The notes: generated by a model from the letters alone, not told the origin. 45,893 bases of DNA from Thermoanaerobaculaceae bacterium (GCA_013388425.1 JACADV010000054.1:1-45893), one strand, 5' to 3'. Shown: positions 1-8,676, counted from the first letter of the stretch. Numbers and translations: made by a program.

Positions 1-660
1 GGGATCCTCGGCATCGAGTTCTCGAGCCAGCTCCTCAAGCGCCGCAACCGCTTCGTCAAACGGAGCGTGGACGTGGTGCTGGGCGGGCTGGGTTGCCTCC
101 TGGCGGCGCCGGTGGTGGCACTGGCTGCCCTGGCCGTGCGGGCTACGAGCCGCGGCGGGGCGTTTTTCGCGCAGGATCGCGTGGGGCTGGGGGGGCGCCG
201 CATCCGGGTCTGGAAGCTCCGCACCATGTACGCGGATGCGGAGGCCCGCCTGGAGCGCCACCTGGCGGTAAACCCGGCGGCCCGCCGCGAGTGGGAGACG
301 CGCTTCAAGCTGCAGCACGACCCGCGCATCGTTCCTGGGGTGGGCCAGCTGTTGCGGCGCCTGTCCCTGGACGAGTTGCCGCAGCTCCTCAACGTGCTGC
401 GGGGGGACATGTCGCTGGTGGGGCCGCGCCCCTTTCCCGACTACCACCTCCAGCGCTTCTCCGAGAGCTTCCGGGAGTTCCGCGCCCAGGTGCGGCCGGG
501 GCTGACGGGGCTGTGGCAGGTGCTGGTGCGCAGCGACGGGGGGCTCGCAGAGCAGGAAGCCCTGGACCGGTACTATATCCGCAACTGGTCGCTGTGGCTC
601 GACCTCTACATCCTGGCGCGCACCACCGTGGCGGTCGCAAGCGGCAAGGGCGCACGCTAG
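1..660 (+). CDS. Polyprenyl-phosphate sugar-1-phosphate transferase, C-terminal part (open at window edge)
   Basis: This inner-membrane enzyme transfers a sugar-1-phosphate from a nucleotide sugar to undecaprenyl phosphate, the first step of O-antigen or exopolysaccharide repeat-unit assembly. The frame is open from base 1, so 219 residues are visible. The GTG at 67 is probably internal, because the preceding residues (GIEFSSQLLKRRNRFVKR) continue the family pattern just before the membrane anchor. The anchor is followed by the family signatures KLRTMYADAE, DELPQLLNVLRGDMSLVGPRP and RPGLTGLWQ, and by the YYIRNWSLWLDLYIL tail. The family is bacterial sugar transferase PF02397 (WbaP/PglC type). 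The N-terminal part lies upstream of the window, and the sugar cannot be told from sequence. It precedes an O-antigen ligase-like gene on the same strand. Confidence 0.93.
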   Translation, partial: GILGIEFSSQLLKRRNRFVKRSVDVVLGGLGCLLAAPVVALAALAVRATSRGGAFFAQDRVGLGGRRIRVWKLRTMYADAEARLERHLAVNPAARREWETRFKLQHDPRIVPGVGQLLRRLSLDELPQLLNVLRGDMSLVGPRPFPDYHLQRFSESFREFRAQVRPGLTGLWQVLVRSDGGLAEQEALDRYYIRNWSLWLDLYILARTTVAVASGKGAR

Positions 661-726
661 GCCGGGGCAGTTTGGCACCGCCACTGCCTGGCGACGGCCG
701 GGTTGCCGTGGCGGTACGGATCGCGC

Positions 727-2394
727 ATGATTTCCGAGATGGAGCGGTCCTCGCCATGGGTAGTTTCCGCAGCGGTGAGTGGGGTGGTTCTCGCCCCCTT
801 CCTGGCTCTGGCCGTGCCGTTCCGGGCCGGGTTGGTGCTGCAGTTTGCCGTCATCGTTGCACTTCTCGCTGGCGTGTGGCTTGGCGTCGGGGTGCGCCCG
901 CCGCTTGGTGACTGGCCGCGGCTCGTGCGGCTAGGGCTCGGCCTCTACGGTGGCGCCGCGCTCTACGGCCTGGCCGTGGGGCTCCTTGCTGCCAACCCTC
1001 TCCGGCACGTTTTGAGCCAGACGGCGGCCCTGCTCCTCCTGCCGGCCGCGGCTGTGGCCTTTGCCGGGGGGGCCCGGGAGCACCCGCACGCCTTGGCGTG
1101 GGGTTTCGCTGCTGCCGTGCCACTCGCCCTGGTGGTGCACCTCCTTGCCATCGCCTTCCCCGCCCTGGGGTGGGGAGATCCCATTGAACGCTTCCGCTTC
1201 CTGCTCCGCAACGACGCTGGCATGGCGGGAGCGGCGCCGCTCGTGGCCATGACCCTGGGGGGGTACTGGCTGGCCACCCGCCACCGCTGGGCCTTTGCCG
1301 CCTGGGTGGGGGCGGTGCTGCTCGTGGCGGGGATTATGTCACGCGGCGGCTGGCTCGCCACGGGGGTGGGGGTGGTCGGGGTGGCGGTTTTCTTGGCGCA
1401 CCGCCCCGCCCGCCTTCTCGGGGGAGTGGCGGCCGCCGCTGTCCTGTTGGTGGTGGTGTGGTGGTTTGCCGCTGGCGTCGTGGGGCAGCGGGGGCGGGTG
1501 GTGCGGCGGGAAGGGACGGTGGCGGCGACCCAGGCAGACGAGGAGCCCCGCTACCGGGCTGTGGCGACGGGGGACGAGAGCGCCTGGGTGCAGCTCGCCG
1601 AACGCATGGCGGTGGGCGGGGCGGGACTGGAGCTCGAGGTGGCCTACTCGGGAGCTGGGGGGGGAGGGGCGCAGGTGGTGCTGGCGCTGGACGCCTCGCC
1701 GGTGCCGGCGGAGCCGGCTCTCCTGGCCTTGCCCCCCTGTGGGGGGCGGTGCACCGCCATCCGGCTCCTGCCCACACCCACGTCGGCTGCGTTGCTGGAC
1801 CTGGCCCTCTACGTGCCCGAGGGGGGGGGAAGCTGGGCCGTGTACGGCTGGGAAGTTCGCCAATTCCCGACCGTGGTGGACGTGTACTGGCGCCAGTTAC
1901 AGCTGCGCGCCCGGGAACTGGCGGTGGGACTCGTGGCGCCGCAGAGGGACCGCAACCTCGACTACCGGGCGAGGGAGCTCGAGGCGGTTGTTGCGCGGTG
2001 GCACGCTGCCCCCCTCGCCCGTCGGCTCCTGGGTCACGGGCTGGGGGCCACCTTTCCCTTCCCCAACTCGTCCTGGGACGAATTCGGCCGCCGCATCACC
2101 GTTCCAGAGGCGAGCTACATCCATAACTTTTTTGTCTTCTTGGGCTTCAAGCTCGGCGTGGGAGGCCTGGCGGCGCTTGCTGGGCTTGCCGTGCTGCTGG
2201 TGTGGGCCTGGCGGGAGGGGCGCCGTCTTGACGAGCGGATGGTCCCCTGGCCAGCGGCGGTGCTTGCCGTGGGGCTGGCGGTGTACCTGCTCTGGAGCGT
2301 GAGCTCTCCGGAGATTTACGACTTTCGCGTCGCTCCCCTCTGGGGCATGCTCCTGGCCACAGCCATCGCCACGACCCCACCCCCCCAACCCTGA
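727..2394 (+). CDS. O-antigen ligase/polymerase-like membrane protein with large soluble insertion
   Basis: A predicted polytopic membrane protein of 555 residues with a Wzy_C/O-antigen ligase pattern: many hydrophobic segments, a long extracytoplasmic loop, then a YIHNFFVFLGFKLG motif (near residue 464) before the last membrane helices. This family joins glycan chains to lipid A-core or polymerises repeat units in the periplasm. The loop runs from about residue 252 to 463. Its first half (about 252-380) is rich in Gly, Val and Ala and looks like an added beta-rich domain, whereas ordinary ligases have a shorter loop. I chose the ATG at 727; a TTG at 703 and an ATG at 739 are in frame, and no strong ribosome site separates them. 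It follows the sugar transferase by 66 bases. Ligase versus polymerase cannot be decided from sequence. Confidence 0.8.
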   Translation: MISEMERSSPWVVSAAVSGVVLAPFLALAVPFRAGLVLQFAVIVALLAGVWLGVGVRPPLGDWPRLVRLGLGLYGGAALYGLAVGLLAANPLRHVLSQTAALLLLPAAAVAFAGGAREHPHALAWGFAAAVPLALVVHLLAIAFPALGWGDPIERFRFLLRNDAGMAGAAPLVAMTLGGYWLATRHRWAFAAWVGAVLLVAGIMSRGGWLATGVGVVGVAVFLAHRPARLLGGVAAAAVLLVVVWWFAAGVVGQRGRVVRREGTVAATQADEEPRYRAVATGDESAWVQLAERMAVGGAGLELEVAYSGAGGGGAQVVLALDASPVPAEPALLALPPCGGRCTAIRLLPTPTSAALLDLALYVPEGGGSWAVYGWEVRQFPTVVDVYWRQLQLRARELAVGLVAPQRDRNLDYRARELEAVVARWHAAPLARRLLGHGLGATFPFPNSSWDEFGRRITVPEASYIHNFFVFLGFKLGVGGLAALAGLAVLLVWAWREGRRLDERMVPWPAAVLAVGLAVYLLWSVSSPEIYDFRVAPLWGMLLATAIATTPPPQP

Positions 2395-2419
2395 TGCCAG
2401 GCCTTTCCTCCTGCAGGGT

Positions 2420-2448
2420 TTGACGCGAGGGCCGTGTAGCGCTAGACT
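2420..2448 (+). promoter_or_regulatory. Sigma70-type promoter giving a leaderless operon start
   Basis: TTGACG at 2420-2425 and TAGACT at 2443-2448 are separated by 17 bases, a near-consensus sigma70 promoter in otherwise GC-rich DNA. Transcription should start about seven bases after the -10 box, at about 2455, which is the A of the ATG of the first operon gene. No ribosome binding site precedes that ATG, which fits a leaderless message. It probably drives the nine-gene block ending at 13259. Confidence 0.7.
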
Positions 2449-2454
2449 AAGTCA

Positions 2455-3648
2455 ATGTTTAGCGACGAGATCGAGCGTTTTTACCCGATTGTGGATGCAC
2501 TGGATACCAGCGAGCCGTTGCCTCGCCCCCAATTTGCGGGTCTGTTGGCAAAGGCGTGCAGGGAGGATCTCGATGCCGAAGAGATTGCGCGCTTGCTCAA
2601 CGCCACCCGGGACGAGGACAACCGGACCCTCGTGCTCGAGCGCGCTGCCTCCCTCCGTCGTCCCCACGACCGCGAGGTTCTCCTTTTGCCGCCCCTCTAC
2701 TTTTCTAGCATCTGCGAAAACCGATGCGCTTACTGCGAGTTTTCCACTGGAGGGGGGAAGCAGCTGGACCTCGAGGAGTTCGAGCGGGAGTTCAGCTACC
2801 TGCTCTCTCTTGGTTTCCGCAGCATCGAGCTGGTTTCGAGTCAGGATCCTCAGCTCTACCGCCGCGCGGGGGAGTATCGTCCCGAGAGCCAGGTCTTCGA
2901 TGTTGCCGAGCTGCTTCCCTTCTTCGACATTGCCCACCGGCTGCTGGAGGGCAGTGGTGGGGGGATGCTCACCACCAACATTCCGCCCCTCGACGTGGCG
3001 AGCCTTCGGCTCCTCAAGAACCGCGGCCTGGACTGCTTCCTTGTGTGGCAGGAAACCTTCGACCCTAGGCAGTACCGGAAACTCCACTACGCCCATGGGC
3101 CAAAGGGCAACCAAGCTTTCCGCCTCAACTCGATGGAGAACGCCATTGCTGCGGGCATCGAGCACCTGGCCGGAGCGTTCCTCAAGGGGCTTCACGACTG
3201 GCGACGGGAAGAGGTGTTTCTGTACCTCTTCGACCGATACCTCAGGAAGCGGAACGGACGGGGGTTCTCGATCATTGGTACACCGAGAGTCAAGGGACGA
3301 TTTGCTCGCTCTTCCCGGATCCGACCGTACCGCGTGTCGGACCAGGACTACGTGCTGAACATTGCTCTTGATCGGATCCTCTTTGACGGCGTTCTCTGGC
3401 TCCAGACCCGCGAATCCTTTGCCTTCAACTTGGATCTTATCCAGCGCTTTGGCGGGGGGGTCATCCTCACGCTGGTCAGTTCGACAGCGCCGGGCGGGTA
3501 TGCTGCTCCCTCCACGACGCACGCCCAGTTCCCGGTTCACAAACAAGATCTCGAGGCGAGCATGGCAGCGCTGCGCTCCGCTGGCATCGACGTGCATCTC
3601 GATTGGGACAGCTCGACGCTAGGGACCTTTCTCGGCCGGGGGGAGTGA
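2455..3648 (+). CDS. ThiH/HydG-like radical SAM enzyme
   Basis: A 397-residue radical SAM protein. The [4Fe-4S] motif CxxxCxxC uses Cys87, Cys91 and Cys94 (CENRCAYC), preceded by PPLYFSS as in ThiH and HydG. The C-terminal half keeps family landmarks: GLHDWRREE, TRESFAFN, TAPGGY and the QFPVHKQD segment. Known members cleave tyrosine to dehydroglycine (ThiH, thiamine thiazole synthesis) or to CO and cyanide (HydG, hydrogenase maturation). No thiamine or hydrogenase genes are nearby. It heads an operon of glycan and radical SAM genes, and its stop codon is immediately followed by the next ATG. A thiamine role is therefore doubtful; its substrate here is unknown. The ATG is fixed by the promoter placed just upstream. 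Confidence 0.85.
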   Translation: MFSDEIERFYPIVDALDTSEPLPRPQFAGLLAKACREDLDAEEIARLLNATRDEDNRTLVLERAASLRRPHDREVLLLPPLYFSSICENRCAYCEFSTGGGKQLDLEEFEREFSYLLSLGFRSIELVSSQDPQLYRRAGEYRPESQVFDVAELLPFFDIAHRLLEGSGGGMLTTNIPPLDVASLRLLKNRGLDCFLVWQETFDPRQYRKLHYAHGPKGNQAFRLNSMENAIAAGIEHLAGAFLKGLHDWRREEVFLYLFDRYLRKRNGRGFSIIGTPRVKGRFARSSRIRPYRVSDQDYVLNIALDRILFDGVLWLQTRESFAFNLDLIQRFGGGVILTLVSSTAPGGYAAPSTTHAQFPVHKQDLEASMAALRSAGIDVHLDWDSSTLGTFLGRGE

Positions 3649-5157
3649 ATGGCGCTGGCAAGGGGAAGCGTCGTTCTGGTGAAACTCGAGCCCGATGTGC
3701 CCCAGCACCTGGTGGCGCCGCCGTTTGGCATCCTCTACCTGGCCTCGGCGCTCGAACAGGCTGGCTTCGAGGTGACGCTGGTGCATGAGCCGGGCAGTGA
3801 GCGGGTCATCCGGCAGCTGGTGGCGGATGTGCTGCGCTCCCGCCCTCTCCTGATCGGCTTCTCGACGTTGACGGGTCCTTCGATCCTTCCCACCTTGAAA
3901 GCTTCTCGCGAGATCAAGCAGGTCAGCAACGTACCGGTGGTATGGGGCGGTTTGCATCCCACCATGCTGCCGGAGCAGACGCTGGAAAGCGGCTGTGTCG
4001 ACATCGTTGCGGTGGGCGAAGGGGAGGAGACCATCGCGGAGCTGGCAACCGCCCTTGCCGATGGCGGGAAGACCTCCACCCTAGAACGGGTGGCGGGGCT
4101 GGTTTTCCGCGCCAACGGAAGCATCCACCGAACTGGGCCACGACCGTTCATCCGCAACCTCGACCAGTACGCGCCGGCCTGGCACTACCTCGACGCGAAC
4201 CGGTACCTCTTTTCCGATCGCCATTTCTACACTGACATGGGGTCGAGGTTGGGGGCGCCCAAGGTGGCCAGTATCCTCACCAGCCGGGGCTGTCCGTGGC
4301 GCTGTGCCTACTGCTACAACCAGTTCGTCAACCGTCGCTCCTTTCGAGCCCACTCGGCCGCGCGAGTTCTCCACGACGTTCGCACCCTCAAGGAGCGGTA
4401 CGGCGTAGGGGCCCTCATCATTGAAGATGACTGCTTTTTCGCCCACAGGGCGCGGGGACTCGAAATCGCCCACGGGCTGGGCGTACCGTGGACCGTGTCG
4501 ATCCGCGCCTCCGAGCTCGCGAAGTGGGGCCCCAGTTTCGTCCGAGAGATTGCAAAGGCTGGGTGTCAGGAGGTTCGGATTGGCGCCGAGTCCGGTTCGC
4601 AGCGTATCCTCGAACTCATGGAAAAGGATATCAGTGTCGACGACATCCGCACGGCGGTTCGACTCTGTGTGGAGGCGGGGATCCGGCCGGCACTGAACTT
4701 CATGATTGGCATTCCGGGTGAATCCGACAGCGACATGCGCATGACGCTCGATCTCATGGACGAGCTCGAAGCGCTGGGGGATGCCGTTGCGGTCAACGGA
4801 CCGAGCGTGTTCCTCCCCTGGCCGGGAACGGCTCTTTACGAGCGAGCGGTGGCCATGGGGTTCAAGCCGCCGTCACAAACCGCCGATTGGGGTGTCCAGT
4901 GGGGAGGACAACTCCCTTCGACCCCGTTCCTGCCACGCAAGTACAGGTTCATCAACTACTATCGTTTCCTCGCCTTCCGCAAGCAGACGGCGTTTCTCAA
5001 GTTCCCCTTTTTTGCCACTGTCCTCCAGAGGCTGGCTCGAATGCGCTGGCGGCGCCGTTTCTTTCGGTTCCCGGCTGACTACTACCTGCCTCGCTTCGTG
5101 TGGCATTTCTTGCGAGGCGTCGGCTTGCGCAGGCTGAGCACGGCGTTCTATGAGTAG
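3649..5157 (+). CDS. B12-binding-domain radical SAM protein
   Basis: A 502-residue protein of the BchE/P-methyltransferase-like class. Residues about 5-150 resemble a cobalamin-binding Rossmann domain (PPFGILYLASALEQAGFEV, then WGGLHPTMLPE and VGEGEETIAEL). The radical SAM core follows, with Cys215, Cys219 and Cys222 (CPWRCAYC). It continues with IRIGAESGSQ-like and NFMIGIPGE segments typical of the family. Such enzymes catalyse methylations, cyclisations or rearrangements at unactivated carbons. The basic, aromatic C-terminus (about 420-502) has no motif that I recognise. The ATG follows the upstream stop directly and the end overlaps the next gene by eight bases, so translation is coupled. 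The substrate cannot be assigned. Confidence 0.9.
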   Translation: MALARGSVVLVKLEPDVPQHLVAPPFGILYLASALEQAGFEVTLVHEPGSERVIRQLVADVLRSRPLLIGFSTLTGPSILPTLKASREIKQVSNVPVVWGGLHPTMLPEQTLESGCVDIVAVGEGEETIAELATALADGGKTSTLERVAGLVFRANGSIHRTGPRPFIRNLDQYAPAWHYLDANRYLFSDRHFYTDMGSRLGAPKVASILTSRGCPWRCAYCYNQFVNRRSFRAHSAARVLHDVRTLKERYGVGALIIEDDCFFAHRARGLEIAHGLGVPWTVSIRASELAKWGPSFVREIAKAGCQEVRIGAESGSQRILELMEKDISVDDIRTAVRLCVEAGIRPALNFMIGIPGESDSDMRMTLDLMDELEALGDAVAVNGPSVFLPWPGTALYERAVAMGFKPPSQTADWGVQWGGQLPSTPFLPRKYRFINYYRFLAFRKQTAFLKFPFFATVLQRLARMRWRRRFFRFPADYYLPRFVWHFLRGVGLRRLSTAFYE

Positions 5158-6616
5158 CGCCTGTGAGCCCGCCCAACCTCTTCGTGTCGGGACGTGGGGC
5201 CACCACTTGCCAAGAGCGCAGGGCGAATCTCCTGCGGTGCGGTGCGCCTCGCCTTTCCGCGAATCGACCGGAAAAGTCTTGGAGGTGCCGCCGGTGAGAG
5301 CTTGCGCCCTCCCCCACTTGGCCGGGACGCTAGGTCTGTGGCGGGTTTCCGAGCGCAGGCTCGCCTCGATCCGTCGGCGGAAGCTGCAACGCCTCCTCCG
5401 GCACGCTTATGAGAACGTGGCGTTCTACCGCTCTTTGTGGGAACGGGCCAGGGTGCGCCCGGAAGAGGTGGACGGTCCGGAAGACCTCGTACGCCTGCCG
5501 GTGGTGTCCAAGGAGGACCTCCTGAGTTGTCGCCTCGAGGAGCGGCTCGCCCAGGGGATCGACCCGTCGGCCTGCTGGAGTTCGTCGTCGAGCGGGACCA
5601 CCGGCCACCCGCTCACCGTCTACACCCTTCCCGCTGACCGCACGAGGATGAACCTCGGCTGGTTCCGGGCGTACCTTGCCAACGGTCTGCGCGTGAGCGA
5701 GACGATGGCAGCTTTCGTGGGACGGCGGCAGGTGAGGACGAGCCAGCGTTGGTACGAGCGGCTAGGGCTGTTTCGGCGAGTCGAGATCCCGGCCTGGTGG
5801 AGCGTCGAGGAGTGGACGGCGCAGCTCGAGTTGCTTCGGCCAGCAGCCATAACCGGGTACGTGATGACGCTGAGACTGCTTGCCGAGCACCTCCGTGACC
5901 ATCCCCACCACCGCGTCCACCCCCGGCTGGTGTTCCATACCTCCGCCTTGCTGGACGAGGCATCGCGTAGACTGTTCGAGGAACAGCTCAAATGCCGCGT
6001 TGTTGACCTGTACGGCTCGGAAGAGGCCGGGTGTATTGCATGGGAGTGCCCCCGCTGCCCGGGTTACCACGTGAACGCCGACCTTGTGGTCGTCGAAATC
6101 CTTCGCAACGGTGTTCCCGCTCGTACTGGAGAGGCGGGCGAGGTGGTGGTGACCAACCTGCACTCCTACGCCATGCCCATCATCCGGTACCGCCAAAACG
6201 ACGTAGCCTCCCTGGCCGCAACCCCTCCTCGGTGTGGTTGGCAGTTCCCCTTGCTGGAGAGGATCGAGGGACGCGTGGAGGACTTCCTGGTTCTGCGAGA
6301 CGGACGCCGGCTTCCTCCCCACCCCTTTTACCACTGCATCGATCCTGTGCCGGGTGTGCAGAGATGGCGGATTGTTCAGGATCGACCCGGCGAGATGACC
6401 CTCGAAATCGTGGCCGAGGAGGAGCAATCGGACGCGGTTCGACGTGCAGTGCTGGCTGGCCTGGCGCAGCTCACCGGCGGCGCGATGGACATTGCCCTCC
6501 ACCTGGTACCGGAGATCCCCATCGACCCCCGGACCAAGTTCCGCACCATTCGCTCGGCCGTCGGCGCACTGGCGCCCGCCGAGGAGTGGGGTGCGACGGC
6601 CAAGGGAGGCAAGTGA
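5150..6616 (+). CDS. PaaK/CapK-like adenylate-forming enzyme
   Basis: A 488-residue protein of the phenylacetate-CoA ligase/CapK family, which activates carboxylic acids as acyl-adenylates. The AMP-binding P-loop SSSSGTTG lies near residue 143, and the YGSEEAGCIAWECP segment near residue 287 is the usual adenylate-binding region. IIRYRQNDVA and the small C-terminal domain follow. Relatives in capsule and polysaccharide loci (CapK type) are common but poorly characterised. About 50 N-terminal residues precede the conserved core and may be a weakly conserved extension, so a downstream start is possible. It overlaps the preceding gene by eight bases and the next by one base (ATGA). In this operon it could activate an acid or amino acid for attachment to a sugar, which is inference. 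Confidence 0.87.
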   Translation: MSSACEPAQPLRVGTWGHHLPRAQGESPAVRCASPFRESTGKVLEVPPVRACALPHLAGTLGLWRVSERRLASIRRRKLQRLLRHAYENVAFYRSLWERARVRPEEVDGPEDLVRLPVVSKEDLLSCRLEERLAQGIDPSACWSSSSSGTTGHPLTVYTLPADRTRMNLGWFRAYLANGLRVSETMAAFVGRRQVRTSQRWYERLGLFRRVEIPAWWSVEEWTAQLELLRPAAITGYVMTLRLLAEHLRDHPHHRVHPRLVFHTSALLDEASRRLFEEQLKCRVVDLYGSEEAGCIAWECPRCPGYHVNADLVVVEILRNGVPARTGEAGEVVVTNLHSYAMPIIRYRQNDVASLAATPPRCGWQFPLLERIEGRVEDFLVLRDGRRLPPHPFYHCIDPVPGVQRWRIVQDRPGEMTLEIVAEEEQSDAVRRAVLAGLAQLTGGAMDIALHLVPEIPIDPRTKFRTIRSAVGALAPAEEWGATAKGGK

Positions 6617-7737
6617 TGGACACGACGCTCTCCCGCCGCCGGTCCCGCTTCTGGCCGTTGCCCTCGCCACTGTCGGTGTTGGCCGGCTTCCTGCGGTACA
6701 ACCTGGTCTACCCTCTGGCTCGCCGGCCGCTGCAACCTCGGGCTCTTTGCTTGTATGTGACGTACCGGTGTAATTTCCGGTGCCAGATGTGCGGGATCTG
6801 GGAACTCGATGGGGAAGCGCGCGGACCTGAGTGGTCTGTCGAAGAACTCGACGGGTACCTAGACGATCCGCTCTTCTCTCGCCTGGAATTCGTCAACCTC
6901 AATGGTGGTGAACCCAACCTGCGTTCGGATCTCCCGGCCATCGCCGAGCTGTTGCTTCGCAAGCTGCGGAAACTGCGCAGGCTGACACTGAACACCAACG
7001 GTGTTCCTCCCCAACGGTGTCTCGATCACTGCGAGCGCATCCTGGCCATGTGCCGGGCCAAGGGGGTCCTCTTCAGCGTCAGCGTCTCTCTCCACCGGCT
7101 TGGCCCCGCCTACGACGAGATTGTCGGCGTGCCCAATGCCTTTGCTCGGGTTTGGCAAACGCTCCAAGGCCTCAGAGCGTTGCGAGCGTCGGGCGGGCTC
7201 TTTCTCTCCACCAACTGCGTTCTCACACCCCTGAGCCTGGATGGTGCCCGCGAGATGCTCGAGTGGGGCGAACGGGAGGACATCCCCGTCAACTTTACCG
7301 TTGGCGAGGTGCGGGAACGATTCAACAACCTGGCGAGGGCAGACTCCATCTGCTTTGCCGATCCAACCGAACGCAAGAAACTCTTGGCGTTGCTGCGGGA
7401 TCTGCGTCAACGGCGCGGGCGCTTGGCGCACCATGCGCTCAGGTACCGAGAGCTGGCGGCCATGGTGGGGGAGGGACGCCAGCGCACCCTTGCGTGTCAC
7501 TACGCTCTCGCGGGGCTCATTCTCGGCTCGGACGGTTCCCTCTACTACTGCAAGAAGAGCCGAGCCATTGGCAACGTACGCGAGCAGCCAGCGGCCGACA
7601 TCTACTGGAACGCCGACAACCTCGCCTATCGTCGCCGCCAGCTGCTCGCTCGGGAATGTCCGAGCTGCCTTCCGAACACCCTGAACGCCATCGAGTTGCA
7701 GAAGGATCTCGGGAAGCTGGTCGGGCTGCTCCGGTGA
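6616..7737 (+). CDS. Radical SAM protein with C-terminal Cys-rich region
   Basis: A 373-residue radical SAM protein with Cys52, Cys56 and Cys59 in YRCNFRCQMCGIW. A glycine-rich SAM-binding stretch, NLNGGEPNLR, comes next. The last quarter has further cysteines (CHYALAG, YYCKKS, ECPSCLP), in a SPASM-like arrangement for an extra iron-sulfur cluster. The family includes peptide-modifying maturases and sugar or alcohol dehydrogenases. The start ATG overlaps the upstream stop in ATGA, and no earlier start in this frame is supported by homology. The N-terminal 35 residues contain a short hydrophobic stretch. No precursor peptide gene is adjacent, so peptide modification is less likely than small-molecule or glycan chemistry. 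Confidence 0.88.
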   Translation: MDTTLSRRRSRFWPLPSPLSVLAGFLRYNLVYPLARRPLQPRALCLYVTYRCNFRCQMCGIWELDGEARGPEWSVEELDGYLDDPLFSRLEFVNLNGGEPNLRSDLPAIAELLLRKLRKLRRLTLNTNGVPPQRCLDHCERILAMCRAKGVLFSVSVSLHRLGPAYDEIVGVPNAFARVWQTLQGLRALRASGGLFLSTNCVLTPLSLDGAREMLEWGEREDIPVNFTVGEVRERFNNLARADSICFADPTERKKLLALLRDLRQRRGRLAHHALRYRELAAMVGEGRQRTLACHYALAGLILGSDGSLYYCKKSRAIGNVREQPAADIYWNADNLAYRRRQLLARECPSCLPNTLNAIELQKDLGKLVGLLR

Positions 7738-8672
7738 TGGTAGGTGCGCGCCTTGCGTCCGTCAGGGAAGCAGTTCGGGGGGAACCCGACAGCGCCAGTG
7801 CCCAGAGCGAATTGGCAGGGGTCGTCCAGGAGCTGCTGAACGGCGAACTGGACGCTTCACAGCGGGGAGCCAAGCGGGACGCGCTGTGCCAGTATTACCG
7901 CTACTTTCTGGATGACGATGGGCGGGTGATGCCATTGGCCGTGTGGGCCTACGTGCAGCGGTTATGGCCTCTTGTCGAATGCGTCGCGGTGAAGGACCGG
8001 CCTTGTCGCGTCCTCGACGCAGGCTGCGGCTACGGCACAGAAAGCTACCTGATGGCTCTTCTCGGGTGCGAGGTGACCGGCGTCGAACTGGTCCCCGCGC
8101 GAGTGGAGATCGCTCGCTCCCGCGCAGCCTACTTTCGCTCGCTCTACCCTGGCCCTCTCAGTGTCCAGTTTGCCGCCGCCAACGTGCTCAGCCATCTCCA
8201 GGCGGGTGGCCAGTACGACATCATTTGGGCTATGGAAGCCATTTCGCACATCCACCCTGCGCAGACCTTCGTCGCACTGGCGGCAGCGGCACTGGTGTCC
8301 GGTGGCAACCTGGTGGTCTCCGATCCCAACCGTGCCAATCCCCTGGCGCTCTGGCGCAGCATCGCCATCCGTGGTTCGGTGCGACACAAGACACACCGGA
8401 GATTCCTCGACCCGCAGACCGGTGCACCTGTGGAGTACGGGCAGGAGCACATCACGTCCGTAGCAGGTGCCGTGGCGTTGCTTCGCAACGCTGGCCTCGA
8501 GGTAACGCGGGTGGCCATGAGTGGGTTTGCGGGGACGACCATCCTGCCACGCTGGCTGGTCCGCCAACCGGTGGTAGCAGCGCTGCTGCAGCGCACGGGA
8601 GCAGCGGCTGCCCGCAACCCGTTGATTCGTGGCCTGGGAACGGTTTACACGGTCGTGGCGAGGAAAGCATGA
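7737..8672 (+). CDS. Class I SAM-dependent methyltransferase
   Basis: A 311-residue protein with a class I methyltransferase core. The SAM-binding motif I is VLDAGCGYGTES (near residue 92), followed by VTGVELVPARVEIA (motif II acid) and YDIIWAMEAISHI, the post-motif equivalent of the UbiE/Coq-type DVV..AL.H pattern. Residues 1-90 form a helical N-terminal extension, and a C-terminal segment carries TRVAMSGFAGTTILPRW. It overlaps the preceding gene by one base (TGATG), so it is translationally coupled. It could methylate a sugar or a product of the neighbouring radical SAM enzymes; O-, N- or C-methylation cannot be distinguished. Confidence 0.88.
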   Translation: MVGARLASVREAVRGEPDSASAQSELAGVVQELLNGELDASQRGAKRDALCQYYRYFLDDDGRVMPLAVWAYVQRLWPLVECVAVKDRPCRVLDAGCGYGTESYLMALLGCEVTGVELVPARVEIARSRAAYFRSLYPGPLSVQFAAANVLSHLQAGGQYDIIWAMEAISHIHPAQTFVALAAAALVSGGNLVVSDPNRANPLALWRSIAIRGSVRHKTHRRFLDPQTGAPVEYGQEHITSVAGAVALLRNAGLEVTRVAMSGFAGTTILPRWLVRQPVVAALLQRTGAAAARNPLIRGLGTVYTVVARKA

Positions 8673-8676
8673 ACCT

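Noticed and set aside
2455-3648. Annotation as thiamine thiazole synthesis ThiH
   Set aside because: Family match is good, but no thiamine genes are nearby and the context is a glycan operon.
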